Shown piece after piece: positions 1 through 10,323 of a stretch of 64,000 nt of DNA. Under the pieces are notes generated by a model, which saw only the letters and a program-made list of their open reading frames with translations, searched no databases and was not told the origin of the DNA. Numbering within the stretch: the stretch's first letter is position 1; each line of letters opens with the position of its first letter. A program made the position numbers and the translations under genes. The DNA comes from Mycobacterium sp. SMC-8 (lineage in GTDB: Bacteria > Actinomycetota > Actinomycetes > Mycobacteriales > Mycobacteriaceae), in NCBI RefSeq assembly GCF_025263565.1, contig NZ_CP079865.1:620001-684000 (forward strand), read 5' to 3'.

Positions 1-389
1 GCGCGCCATTGCACATCGGAGTGGTCGACGGAGCCTACGGTGACCGGCACCGGTCCCACATCGTTGTCGGCGGGCAGCGCCGGTTCGTGATCGCGGTCAT
101 TGACGGCCATCCAGATGTGTCCGTCGGGATCGATGCCGCGGACGAAGAAGTCCGACGGCGGCCGTGCCGGGTTGGGATCCTCGACGGTGACGGTGGGAAG
201 CCTACGCGGCACCTGCGCCCACCCGCGGGACGCGTCGAGCAGGGTGTCGTCGACGCGGTTCATCAAGCTGTGCTGCATGATCGTGGTCACCGCGATCCCT
301 GAGGCCAGCAGACCGCACGCCACCAGCAGCAGTGTGGCGGCGACAAGGCCTACACGAAGCGGAATGCCTCTCCTGAACCGACCCGGCAC
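1..389 (-). CDS. phoR: PhoR sensor histidine kinase, N-terminal part (runs off left edge)
   Basis: Sensor kinase partner of PhoP. Only about the first 130 residues lie in the window. The reverse strand reads V-P-G-R-F-R-R-G-I-P-L-R-V, then a hydrophobic segment (LVAATLLLVACGLLASGI) that forms the first membrane helix, then an extracytoplasmic sensor segment. This matches the start of mycobacterial PhoR as I recall it, and the GTG at 387-389 falls exactly on the M. tuberculosis Met1 position. An in-frame GTG at 426-428 next to GAAGAG is an alternative start. The gene follows phoP on the same strand after about 150 bp that hold a tandem repeat. Kinase domains lie outside the window. Confidence 0.9.
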   Translation of the reverse strand, partial: MPGRFRRGIPLRVGLVAATLLLVACGLLASGIAVTTIMQHSLMNRVDDTLLDASRGWAQVPRRLPTVTVEDPNPARPPSDFFVRGIDPDGHIWMAVNDRDHEPALPADNDVGPVPVTVGSVDHSDVQWR

Positions 390-426
390 ACCACCATTGT
401 TCAGGGTCGAGCGCCTAACGCCATCC

Positions 427-547
427 ACGGCTCTTCGCGCAAGCGCTCATCTCAACCCACGGCTCTTCCCGCAAGCGCTCATCTCAACCCACGGCTCTTC
501 CCGCAAGCGCTCATCTCAACCCACGGCTCTTCGCGCAAGCGCTCATC
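427..547. repeat. 32-bp tandem repeat between phoP and phoR
   Basis: Units begin at 427, 459, 491 and 523, a strict 32-bp period: three full copies and a fourth of about 25 bp. The core is GCTCTTCGCGCAAGCGCTC; copies 1 and 4 have CGCG and copies 2 and 3 have CCCG at one position. The last copy overlaps the phoP stop codon (543-545). Read in the phoPR direction, each unit contains ATGAGCG and a GAAGAGCCGTG stretch. The array separates phoP from phoR and fills most of the leader of phoR. Confidence 0.95.
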
Positions 548-1253
548 GCGGTTCCCGGAGGACATAGCCCACACCCCTGAGCGTGTGCAGCAGGCGCTTG
601 TCGCCGGTGTCGATCTTGCGACGCAGATAGGACACATAGGACTCCACGACGTTGACGTCGCCGCCGAAGTCATAGCGCCACACGTGGTCGAGAATCTTGG
701 GCTTCGACAACACCGTGCCGGCGTTGATGATGAAGTAGCGCAGCAAGGTGAACTCGGTCGGCGACAGCGACACCGGTTCGCCGGCCTTCCATACCTCGTG
801 GGTGTCCTCGTCGAGTTCGATGTCGGCGAACGTGAGCCGGGACGTGCGGGGCTCGTCGTGGCCGCGGCCGGACCGGCGCAGGATCACCCGCAGCCGGGCC
901 ACCACCTCTTCGAGGCTGAACGGTTTGGTCACGTAGTCGTCGCCGCCCAGGGTCAGACCTGCGATCTTGTCCTGAAGCGAGTCGCGCGCCGTCAGGAACA
1001 GCGCCGGGGCGTCGATGCCGTCGGCGCGCAGCCGTCGCAGCAGACCGAAACCGTCCATCCCCGGCATCATCACGTCGAGGATGATCGCGTCCGGATGCAC
1101 TTCCCGCGCTTTGTCCAGGGCTGCGGGGCCGTTGGACGCGGTGTGCACCTCGAACCCTTGGAATTTCAGACTCACCGAGAGCAGTTCGACGATGTTCGCT
1201 TCGTCGTCGACCACCAGAACGCGAGCCTCTGGGACGTTCTCCGGTACCGGCAT
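543..1253 (-). CDS. phoP: Response regulator PhoP (OmpR family)
   Basis: DNA-binding response regulator. In mycobacteria PhoP controls lipid, pH-response and virulence-type genes and is phosphorylated by PhoR. The N-terminal receiver has the acidic pair in VLVVDDE, the phosphoacceptor in ILDVMMPG (Asp60 from this start), the Thr in LFLTARD and the Lys in YVTKPF. The C-terminal winged helix carries LSPTEFTLLRYF and ends VGYVLREPR. It is close to the M. tuberculosis protein along its whole length. ATG at 1253 is chosen because GAGG sits 9 nt upstream; ATG at 1259 has too short a spacing. phoR follows on the same strand, and a PhoP-box-like repeat lies upstream. Confidence 0.96.
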   Translation of the reverse strand: MPVPENVPEARVLVVDDEANIVELLSVSLKFQGFEVHTASNGPAALDKAREVHPDAIILDVMMPGMDGFGLLRRLRADGIDAPALFLTARDSLQDKIAGLTLGGDDYVTKPFSLEEVVARLRVILRRSGRGHDEPRTSRLTFADIELDEDTHEVWKAGEPVSLSPTEFTLLRYFIINAGTVLSKPKILDHVWRYDFGGDVNVVESYVSYLRRKIDTGDKRLLHTLRGVGYVLREPR

Positions 1254-1304
1254 GGCCATAGCCCTCAACTGTCCACCGATTCGCTTGAAATGTACTGCCC
1301 GCTG

Positions 1305-1322
1305 GCTGTGCACTTCCTGTGA
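1305..1322 (+). promoter_or_regulatory. PhoP-box-like direct repeat in the phoP promoter
   Basis: Reads GCTGTGC-ACTT-CCTGTGA: two 7-bp repeats with a 4-bp spacer. This is the arrangement described for mycobacterial PhoP boxes (TCACAGC-N4-TCACAGC read on the other strand). It lies in the 101-bp gap between the divergent phoP and Rv0756c-like starts, which is consistent with PhoP autoregulation. Binding itself is inferred. Confidence 0.7.
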
Positions 1323-1354
1323 GTTTGTGCTTGCGCGGTCCATAGACTGGGCGG

Positions 1355-2089
1355 ATGAACCTCGGCAAATCCCTGACGGATCTCGCGTTTACACCGGTGC
1401 GCGCAGGGCTGGCCGTCGCTGAAGCCGGCCTGGGCATGGCCAGCGGCGCGTTGGACATCGCCAACCGCACGCTCGGCGAGTCCAAGGACGGGGTCCGGCG
1501 GGAGCCGACGTCATTCGCGTCCATGCTCGGCGTGCAAGACGCCGTCGAGCGCGCCAACCGGCTGGCCCGGTTGATGGACGAGGACCAGCCGCTCGGCCGC
1601 GCGCTCGCCCCTGACGGCCCGATCGACCGGCTGTTGCGTCCCGGTGGGGTGGTGGACCGGCTCACCGCGCCGGGCGGCGCGCTCGACCGGCTGACTCAGG
1701 AGGAGGGCGGGCTGATGCACACCCTCGAACCGGGTGGGCTGGTGGACCAGCTGCTGGCCGAGGATGGCCTCATCGACCGGCTGCTGGCCGAGGACGGCGT
1801 CGCCGACAGGCTGTTCGCCGAGGGCGGAGTGGTCGACACGCTCACCGCGCGCAACGGCCCGCTGGAGCAGCTGGCCGCCGTCGCCGACACCCTCAACCGG
1901 CTCGCCCCCGGGCTGGAGGCACTCGAGCCGACGATCGAGGCGCTGCGCGAGGCCGTCATTGTGCTCAGCCAGGTGGTCAACCCCCTGAGTAACATCGCCG
2001 ACCGCATCCCGCTGCCCGGGCGGCGCATGCGTCCCCGCCCGACATCGCGGCCGGTGACGTCGCAGCGGATTATCGAAGCCGAAGAGTGA
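1355..2089 (+). CDS. Rv0756c-like conserved protein with ten-residue repeats
   Basis: A 244-residue protein of unknown function, divergent from phoP as Rv0756c is in M. tuberculosis, and of similar length. Residues 86-175 form nine contiguous ten-residue repeats in strict register, of the type P-x-G-h-h-D-R-L-h-x, for example PGGVVDRLTA, PGGALDRLTQ, PGGLVDQLLA and EDGLIDRLLA. The flanks are helical and hydrophobic; the C-terminus is basic and Pro/Arg-rich (PLPGRRMRPRPTSRPV). There is no clear signal peptide or membrane helix. The repeat could form a regular helical or solenoid array. Function is not assignable from sequence. Confidence 0.85.
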   Translation: MNLGKSLTDLAFTPVRAGLAVAEAGLGMASGALDIANRTLGESKDGVRREPTSFASMLGVQDAVERANRLARLMDEDQPLGRALAPDGPIDRLLRPGGVVDRLTAPGGALDRLTQEEGGLMHTLEPGGLVDQLLAEDGLIDRLLAEDGVADRLFAEGGVVDTLTARNGPLEQLAAVADTLNRLAPGLEALEPTIEALREAVIVLSQVVNPLSNIADRIPLPGRRMRPRPTSRPVTSQRIIEAEE

Positions 2090-2112
2090 GGTTCGTACGG
2101 GACGTGCCTTAA

Positions 2113-3772
2113 CCTCGATCCGTGGACTTGAGTGATTGATGTGTCTGCCATGGCTGGTTGTCGTTTGGTGGGCTTGTGAGCGTGACGTAACCGCTGGTCT
2201 GCCCAGCTTTTCCCTGTGCGCTCCGGTAGGGGCCTATTCGGCCAGGTGGTCAGGCTGTGGCCAGTAGAGGTGGATCGTAGCCGATGATGTTGCGCCACAG
2301 CGTAAGCCAGTGGTCAGCCCAGGGCCAGTGGCTCGGTAGGTGCAGAAGGGGTCGGCGTTGCGGTCGGACCAGGCGTGCGGGGACGGTGATGAGCTTGCGG
2401 CGCAGTGTGGCGCCCCGGGCGACTGCGTGGGCTCCACCGGCCAGGACGCCGGCGGCGCGCAGCAGGTTGTGGGCAATCGCGGCGCACAGGATCCACGCCG
2501 AGTTCGCTCCGAAACGTCCCGAAGGCATGTGAGCCAGGGGTCCATCGATCAGGTCGGCGAACACGGTTTCGATGATCGCGTGGCGGCGGTGGGTGATGTC
2601 GGCCGCAACGGTGGGTTCGTCGGTGTCGGTGAAGAACGGGTGATACCGCCACACCGGAAACAGCGCATCAGGAAAGCGGGCATCTTTGACCCGACGCACG
2701 ATCAACCGGGCGGTCATCGGGTTGTCGGTGGAGGTGAAGGCGGTGTAGGTGGTCTCGGCGACTTCTGCATCGGAGATCCAGGCTCCCGTGTCGGGATCAC
2801 GGACCGCTCCGGGGTATTCCACTGCAATCCAGGCGCTCTCGTCGATGGACTCGATGGCTGCAGCGACGGCGCGGGTCTTGGTCAGCACCAACGAGAACTG
2901 GGCACCGGCGCGGCGGCAGGCTGTGGCCACGGTGCTGTTGCCGTAGGCCGAATCGCCGCGCACCACAATCTGGCCGGTGACCCCGGCGGTGCGGGCGGTG
3001 GCGACGGCTTGGGCGATCATCCGGGCCGCACCCTTGCCGGAGTTGGCCTTCCCGGCTCGCAACCGGGCGCCGGTGATCACCGGCGCACTCGTGGCGGTGC
3101 TGATCGTGGTGACCAACGGCGACAGGCCCTTGCGCAGGATCTGCTTGCCCGCGATTTTGGTGTGTCCGTAGGAAGCACCTTGTTTGGCGTGGCCATAGAC
3201 CGGACGCAGCAGTGAGTCGATGTCGAGGAACGCGCGCTCGCCGGCGCCAGGCAACAGATCGACCCGCGCGCAGAGTCCGGCCAGGTGCTCGCGCAAAACC
3301 GATTCGAGCTGGCGGGCGTGTCCGAAAGTAAACTCGCGCAACAAAGTTCCGATGGTCGAGGGTGCATACACGCCGCCGAACAGTGTCTTCATCCCACCTG
3401 CCCGCACCAGGTCGAGATCGTCAATGCAGTCCGCACCGGCACACATGCCCGCGATGACTGTGCTCAGCTTCGGTGCCGGGTTGGCCGCCCCGGACTTGAT
3501 CCTCGGCTCGGCAATGACCACCTTGTCACGTAATAGCTGCGGCAAGGCAGTCTGGGCCGCCAGGGTCATCACCGGGACCAATCCAGCGCAGGACACGAGA
3601 TGGTCATCATCGAAGACCGCCGACGACACAGCGAAACTATGGGACACTTTCACCGGAAGTGCCTTTCTGACCTGGACTGATTAGTGCGTAGAGAACACCA
3701 ATCTTCCCAGTTCAAAGGGCACTTTCCTCATTCCGACACCCTGCGACCAGCCGATACATCGGTGGATCGAGG
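2113..3772. mobile_element. Complete IS1380-family insertion sequence
   Basis: The element is 1660 bp. Ends are CCTCGATCC at 2113-2121 and its reverse complement GGATCGAGG at 3764-3772, a 9-bp perfect terminal inverted repeat with weak extension inward. Both ends are directly flanked by CTTAA (2108-2112 and 3773-3777), which fits a target-site duplication. One transposase gene fills the element. It lies just past the Rv0756c-like gene and disrupts no recognisable gene. The intact ORF and intact duplication suggest recent insertion. Confidence 0.92.
2250..3653 (-). CDS. IS1380-family transposase
   Basis: DDE transposase of 467 residues, full length for the family. Family features visible are FLDIDSLLRPVYGHAKQGA (first catalytic Asp region), the GQIVVRGDSAYG segment (second Asp) and the C-terminal HRRHAIIETVFADL segment with the catalytic Glu. 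The start is GTG (3651-3653), giving V-K-V-S-H-S-F. It carries no frameshift or internal stop, so the element is probably active. The assignment is to family only; the exact IS name was not determined. Confidence 0.93.
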   Translation of the reverse strand: MKVSHSFAVSSAVFDDDHLVSCAGLVPVMTLAAQTALPQLLRDKVVIAEPRIKSGAANPAPKLSTVIAGMCAGADCIDDLDLVRAGGMKTLFGGVYAPSTIGTLLREFTFGHARQLESVLREHLAGLCARVDLLPGAGERAFLDIDSLLRPVYGHAKQGASYGHTKIAGKQILRKGLSPLVTTISTATSAPVITGARLRAGKANSGKGAARMIAQAVATARTAGVTGQIVVRGDSAYGNSTVATACRRAGAQFSLVLTKTRAVAAAIESIDESAWIAVEYPGAVRDPDTGAWISDAEVAETTYTAFTSTDNPMTARLIVRRVKDARFPDALFPVWRYHPFFTDTDEPTVAADITHRRHAIIETVFADLIDGPLAHMPSGRFGANSAWILCAAIAHNLLRAAGVLAGGAHAVARGATLRRKLITVPARLVRPQRRPLLHLPSHWPWADHWLTLWRNIIGYDPPLLATA

Positions 3773-3786
3773 CTTAAGCCGTTCCT

Positions 3787-4194
3787 TTAGTAGGACAGAC
3801 CGTCTGCGTACCGCCGGCGCCGGTAATAGCGACCGCTGCCGCGATTCCTCGCCTTATACGTCGGTAGCTGACTGTCGCAATTCGGGCAGATGAGCCGGAG
3901 ATTCTCGCGGCGGTCATTGCTTGGGTCGCCGTCGATGTGGTCGACGATCAACCCCAAACTCCGGCCGTTCCAACTGTCACTGTTGCCGCAGATCGCACAG
4001 CACCCGCTCTGCTGCTCGTAGAGGTAATCACGGACGTAGTGGCCCTGGTAAGACGTGCGGCCACACACACCGCTCGCTAGCCAAGCCTCCAGGAGCAGCC
4101 GCCGGCGATGTGCCTGCTGGCATGCGTTGGTGCAATACACCCGCCGCCGGCGACCCTGAATCGTCGCTCCGCATCCCACACAGATCACTGGCAC
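3787..4194 (-). CDS. HNH endonuclease-like protein
   Basis: A 135-residue protein. The N-terminus has a possible zinc site (CVGCG, then YCTNACQQ), followed by a basic helix. The C-terminal half is an HNH fold: CAICG, then VDHIDGDPSNDRRENLRLIC, then CPNC, the usual Cys pairs around DH and N-N. Such small HNH proteins are common in phages and mobile DNA. It ends 14 bp from the right end of the insertion sequence but outside its terminal repeat, so it is not an IS passenger. Target and role are unknown. Confidence 0.75.
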   Translation of the reverse strand: MPVICVGCGATIQGRRRRVYCTNACQQAHRRRLLLEAWLASGVCGRTSYQGHYVRDYLYEQQSGCCAICGNSDSWNGRSLGLIVDHIDGDPSNDRRENLRLICPNCDSQLPTYKARNRGSGRYYRRRRYADGLSY

Positions 4195-4388
4195 GTGTTG
4201 AAGTTAAGTCGCGATACCGACAACCTTAGAAGCCACTGCTCTAGGCGAAGGTCTCGGGGCAACTCCAGACCGTGAGGCACCGGCGATCCGCTGCCCCACC
4301 GACCGACGGGCACATAAGCGCCGAACTGACGGCTTGTCGAAGGCTGGAACGGAGCCGATAAGATCTGAGATGCCCTCCCGGAGGGCAC

Positions 4389-4460
4389 GCCTCCTTAGCT
4401 CAGTGGTAGAGCAACGCTCTTGTAAAGCGTAGGTCGTCAGTTCAATCCTGACAGGGGGCT
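4389..4460 (+). tRNA. tRNA-Thr (anticodon TGT)
   Basis: A cloverleaf can be drawn by eye. The acceptor GCCTCCT pairs with AGGGGGC (one T-G pair), followed by discriminator T. The D arm is GCTC/GAGC, the anticodon stem ACGCT/AGCGT with loop CTTGTAA, and the T arm GTCAG/CTGAC with loop TTCAATC. The anticodon TGT reads Thr ACA. CCA is not encoded at the end. The rest of the 360-bp gap (4195-4554) shows no gene. Confidence 0.95.
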
Positions 4461-4554
4461 CTGCCAATACCTCCGCCCCAGTTTCAACCTTGCCCCGACA
4501 CGGCAATACTCGATAGCGGTCGCTAACGAACCCAACCCTTGCGAAGGCGGAACC

Positions 4555-6816
<2,262 letters not shown>

Positions 6817-6877
6817 CCGCTTCCACGCGGCGGGTGGGGTGCGCGTGGAGCGAGCATCGCTGCAGTAGCGTTCGGGC

Positions 6878-7234
6878 ATGGCCGAAGCAGGACTGTGGGT
6901 CGCATGGGGTGTCCCGACCCGCGGACGAGAACACCAGGCACTGGATTTGCTCGTCGAGACCGAGGGCTATCTGTCAGGACTCCGGGACCGGGATCGGATC
7001 GAGGGCTTCGACCGGGTCGTCCTCAAACCGCAAAGCATCGAGCTGGGCGGGTTCATCCTGATCCGGGGAACCAAGGCCCAGATCGACGACCTCCGTCGCG
7101 ATCATGATTTCGAGCTGTGGCTCACCCGGGTGCAGCTGGTCGCCGACCAGGTCGGCGTCGCCGACGCCTGGCTCGGCGACGGCATTGCCGAAGCGGTCAG
7201 CCTTTACAGAAAGGCGCTGGAGAACCTCGACTGA
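6878..7234 (+). CDS. Conserved small protein of unknown function
   Basis: A 118-residue soluble protein with no signal peptide, no membrane segment and no cysteine. The alternating strand/helix pattern (LGGFILIRGTKAQIDDL, then ELWLTRVQLVADQVGV, then a C-terminal helix) suggests a small ferredoxin-like alpha/beta barrel of the dimeric type, which is an inference. It lies 61 bp after the GH13 gene in the same direction and could share its transcript. I do not recognise a named family. Confidence 0.75.
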   Translation: MAEAGLWVAWGVPTRGREHQALDLLVETEGYLSGLRDRDRIEGFDRVVLKPQSIELGGFILIRGTKAQIDDLRRDHDFELWLTRVQLVADQVGVADAWLGDGIAEAVSLYRKALENLD

Positions 7235-7411
7235 ACAACGGCGCTGAGTTTGCCGTTCACCGCCGCCGCGGCGCATCGCGCGGAAAACCGCGTGGTCACG
7301 GTCACGAAACGATATTTGTGACGATATAACCTTTTGCTCGCTGGTCTGTTGGTGGTGCGATTCAATGGTCGCCACACCGGGGGACGGTCACGGCTTTGTC
7401 AAAGGGGTTTC

Positions 7412-9538
7412 ATGGGTTCCGCAGCGTACGTCGGTCGGGTGGGCGGCCTCGCCGTCGCGTTGGGCGTCGGATCGACAGTCTTTGCAGGTCAGGGTGTGGC
7501 CTGGGCCGACGATACCAATTCAGCCCCGTCGAGTTCGACGAGTGCAGCAACCTCCGATACCGGTCAGAAGGACTCGCCCGGCGCCGCCGGGTCGGCCTCG
7601 GATACCCGTGAGACCGAGGCGGACGGTCAACCCGGGCCGGAGGACGAGCTCGAGGCCCAGCCCGAGGACGATCCGGACAGTGACACTGACGAGAACGCCG
7701 AGCCGGAGCCAGAGCCGGACGAGGACGCCGGCCCGGTCGACGTCGCGGAGCCGGACGAGGACGCCGCCCCGGTGGACGAGGCTGAACCGGTGGACGAGCC
7801 TGCGGCCGGATCCGGAACCGCCGACGACGAGACGACGCCCAGCACCGGTGCCGGCGACAACACCGATGGCAATACAGGGCCCGAAGCCGGGACCGAGTCC
7901 GAGGCCGACAAGAACGTCGAGAAGACGACGGCGAACGTCGCCGACGCGGTCGATGACCCCGCGGTGCCGCCGCAGCAGAGCACGAAGGTCGCTGTGTTCG
8001 CATCGGCGACCAAGCTGGCCGAAGCCAGCCCGAGGCCGCTCTCCCCGACGGTGGCCGCGCTGCTGACCACCGAGCAGGACCAGGCCGCGATGGCGAAGAA
8101 ACCCAACCTGATCACCGCGGTGGTCAACGTCGTCACCAGCATGCTCGACTGGGCCCGCCAGAAGGCCGATGCCAAGCCCGGCGACGCCCCGCAGCCACCG
8201 TTCCTGTGGGCGCTGCTGGCCTTCGCGCGGCGCGAACTCGACAACCTGTTCGCCGCACGCAGCACCAGCAACGCCCCGCGCACCACCGTGGTGACGCCGA
8301 CCAGTCTGGCCCTGACCGACGACGTGAGCACCGCAGCGCTGATCCCGTCCTACTCACCGTGGCTGAACCCTCAGGTGAGCCCGTCGACACGGTTCATCAG
8401 CTGGGTCACCGGCAAGAACGTCTATCTCGGCGACCCGACGCTGGCCAACACGTTGAAGCGGTTCGCCGTCCACGGCACCGACGTCGGCGTCATGTGGGAC
8501 AACGGCATGGTCGACGATCCGTCCACACCCGACATCAACGAACATCAGATCCTGATCGCGGTCGGAGACACCTTCGGCGCACAGGGCATGACCGGTCGGT
8601 GGATCTACAACACGCTGTTCCGCAGTTCCGACACCGACCTGTCCGACGGCTTGACCATTCCGGACGGCGAATGGAAGAACGGCAACATGTTCGGCGGCGC
8701 TCCGCTGTCCGGTCCGACAGAGGCCCGGCCGATCATCGATCGGCCTTCGTGGCTGCCGAATTCGGTGACGCTGATCCCGACCGCCGGTGTCTCACTGCCC
8801 ACAGAGGTCACCAAGGACACGCCGTTCGGCACCATCCAGTACGTCAGCTTCATGTCGGTGTCGAAGTGGGGCCAGGCCGGCCGCTGGACCACCAACTACT
8901 CGGCGATCGCGTACTCGACCGACAACGGCGAGAATTTCAAGGTCGCGCCTGAAAGTGTGCGCTATAACTCGTTTTTGAGCGGTAACCGCAACTTCCAGCA
9001 GTCGGCGTTCGTCAAGGGCGACGACGGCTACGTGTACGTCTACGGCACCCCCAACGGCCGGCAGGGCGCGGCGTATGTCGCCCGCGTCGCCCCCGACGAC
9101 ATCCTCAACGTGTCGAAGTACGAGTACTACAAGGCCGCATCCACCGGCTGGTTCGGCGGCTCGGCGGCCAAGTGGGTCAAGGGCAGCCCGTCCTCCGCAT
9201 CGGCGGTGATCGGCAAAACCGGCGGCGCCTGCGGGTCGACCAAGCCCGGTTACACCGTCAGCGAAATGTCGGTGCAGTACAACGAGTATCTGCAGAAGTA
9301 CGTCGTGCTCTACGGTGATCAGTTCAACAACATCGTCATGCGAACCTCGGACACCCCCGAGGGCACCTGGTCGGACGCGACGGTGTTGATGGGTCAGCAG
9401 AGCGGTGGCATCTACGCGCCGATGTTGCATCCGTGGTCGCCGTCGACCCTGGGCACCGGATCAGACCTGTACTGGAACCTGTCGCTGTGGTCGGAGTACA
9501 ACGTCATGCTGATGAAGACGGACCTGACCAAGCTCTGA
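7412..9538 (+). CDS. Secreted DUF4185 protein with acidic linker
   Basis: A 708-residue exported protein. A signal peptide ends about residue 32 (GVGSTVFAGQGVAWA before DD). Residues 35-200 are a low-complexity Ser/Thr/Gly stretch followed by a strongly acidic Glu/Asp/Pro/Ala run (EPEPEPDEDAGPVDVAEPD). The last 400 residues match DUF4185, a predicted beta-propeller domain common in mycobacterial secreted proteins (LIAVGDTFGAQG, SDGLTIPDGEW, AYSTDNGENF). ATG 7412 follows AAAGGGG and puts the signal peptide at the N-terminus. Function is unknown, possibly cell-envelope glycan binding or hydrolysis. The gene ends at a long inverted repeat, convergent with the dipeptidase gene. Confidence 0.88.
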   Translation: MGSAAYVGRVGGLAVALGVGSTVFAGQGVAWADDTNSAPSSSTSAATSDTGQKDSPGAAGSASDTRETEADGQPGPEDELEAQPEDDPDSDTDENAEPEPEPDEDAGPVDVAEPDEDAAPVDEAEPVDEPAAGSGTADDETTPSTGAGDNTDGNTGPEAGTESEADKNVEKTTANVADAVDDPAVPPQQSTKVAVFASATKLAEASPRPLSPTVAALLTTEQDQAAMAKKPNLITAVVNVVTSMLDWARQKADAKPGDAPQPPFLWALLAFARRELDNLFAARSTSNAPRTTVVTPTSLALTDDVSTAALIPSYSPWLNPQVSPSTRFISWVTGKNVYLGDPTLANTLKRFAVHGTDVGVMWDNGMVDDPSTPDINEHQILIAVGDTFGAQGMTGRWIYNTLFRSSDTDLSDGLTIPDGEWKNGNMFGGAPLSGPTEARPIIDRPSWLPNSVTLIPTAGVSLPTEVTKDTPFGTIQYVSFMSVSKWGQAGRWTTNYSAIAYSTDNGENFKVAPESVRYNSFLSGNRNFQQSAFVKGDDGYVYVYGTPNGRQGAAYVARVAPDDILNVSKYEYYKAASTGWFGGSAAKWVKGSPSSASAVIGKTGGACGSTKPGYTVSEMSVQYNEYLQKYVVLYGDQFNNIVMRTSDTPEGTWSDATVLMGQQSGGIYAPMLHPWSPSTLGTGSDLYWNLSLWSEYNVMLMKTDLTKL

Positions 9539-9550
9539 ACTGCCACTCCC

Positions 9551-9615
9551 CCGCCGAAATCGCATTCCACGCGGCCTACACACGAAAAGGGCCGCGTGGA
9601 ATGCGATTTCGGCGG
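9551..9615. terminator. Long perfect inverted repeat between convergent genes (copy 1)
   Basis: Arms 9551-9576 and 9590-9615 are 26 bp and perfectly complementary, with a 13-nt loop. The core is CCGAAATCGCATTCCACGCG. There is no T-run after either arm. It sits between the convergent DUF4185 and dipeptidase stops and probably terminates both. The same core recurs at 17029-17091 and 58598-58660. Confidence 0.9.
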
Positions 9616-9629
9616 AATCCTGGGCGCGG

Positions 9630-10295
9630 TCAGACCAGCGGGACATCGAGGATCGGCCGTTCAACGGCCGCCCCCGGCCCGTCGAAATGCCACCACTCCC
9701 CGGCGTAGACGGTGAATCCGCCGGCCACCATCGCGTCACGCAACCGGGCCCGGTTGGCCTGCGCGGCCGCGCTCACGCCGTCGGCCGCGTAGGCCAAACT
9801 GCGCGGCGAAAAGTCGTCGAACCCCGTGCCCATGTCCACCAGCCCGTCGGCACCGGCCAGCGTCACATCCACCGAACGGCCCGCGACGTGGCTGCGCGCG
9901 AACGGACCGGGCCGCGCCACCCATGACGGATCCGGCACGGCCTCGAACATCCGGACCTGTACGGCGTGCGGCCGGTAGCAGTCCCAGAAAACGAGCCGCT
10001 CCCCGCCCGCACGCAGCAGATCCGCCGCGACCGCAAGGCCGGGCGCCAGCGATTCATGCACCATACAGCGGGCGCCGACCGGATACAGCTGGATACCGAC
10101 GAAGTTGTCCGTGGTCGCGTACCGCAGGTCGATCACCGCATCGGGGACGACACTGCGCACGTCGACGAGGCCGGCCGCACCGGCGGAGTCCGACACCGGC
10201 GGCACCGGCGACGCCGCACCGGTAGCAGACGGTCCGACCGCGGCCACCGCGGCGAGGGCGCCAATGATCAAGCAGCGCAGTGCGACAACGCTCAT
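9630..10295 (-). CDS. VanX-like D-alanyl-D-alanine dipeptidase, exported
   Basis: Zinc dipeptidase of the VanX/DdpX (peptidase M15D) family, 221 residues. Motifs are SHVAGRSVD, giving zinc ligands His136 and Asp143, then GEWWHF with catalytic Glu200 and zinc ligand His203, and YRPH with Arg108. The N-terminus (MSVVALRCLIIGALAAVAAVG, then ATGAA) is a signal peptide, so it acts outside the membrane, probably on D-Ala-D-Ala from peptidoglycan turnover. ATG 10295 is chosen over the upstream frame because it places the signal peptide first. It diverges from the XdhC gene across 28 bp. Confidence 0.88.
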   Translation of the reverse strand: MSVVALRCLIIGALAAVAAVGPSATGAASPVPPVSDSAGAAGLVDVRSVVPDAVIDLRYATTDNFVGIQLYPVGARCMVHESLAPGLAVAADLLRAGGERLVFWDCYRPHAVQVRMFEAVPDPSWVARPGPFARSHVAGRSVDVTLAGADGLVDMGTGFDDFSPRSLAYAADGVSAAAQANRARLRDAMVAGGFTVYAGEWWHFDGPGAAVERPILDVPLV

Positions 10296-10323
10296 CCCGC
10301 AAGGGTAGGCATACACTTCGCTC

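Noticed and set aside
427..547. Possible CRISPR array
   Set aside because: The repeats are directly contiguous with no unique spacers and no cas genes are nearby; it is a simple tandem repeat.
3787..4194. HNH gene as cargo of the insertion sequence
   Set aside because: It lies outside the right terminal repeat and target duplication.
4389..4460. tRNA-Thr as the attachment site of an integrated element
   Set aside because: No integrase gene and no second copy of the tRNA 3' end were seen in the window.
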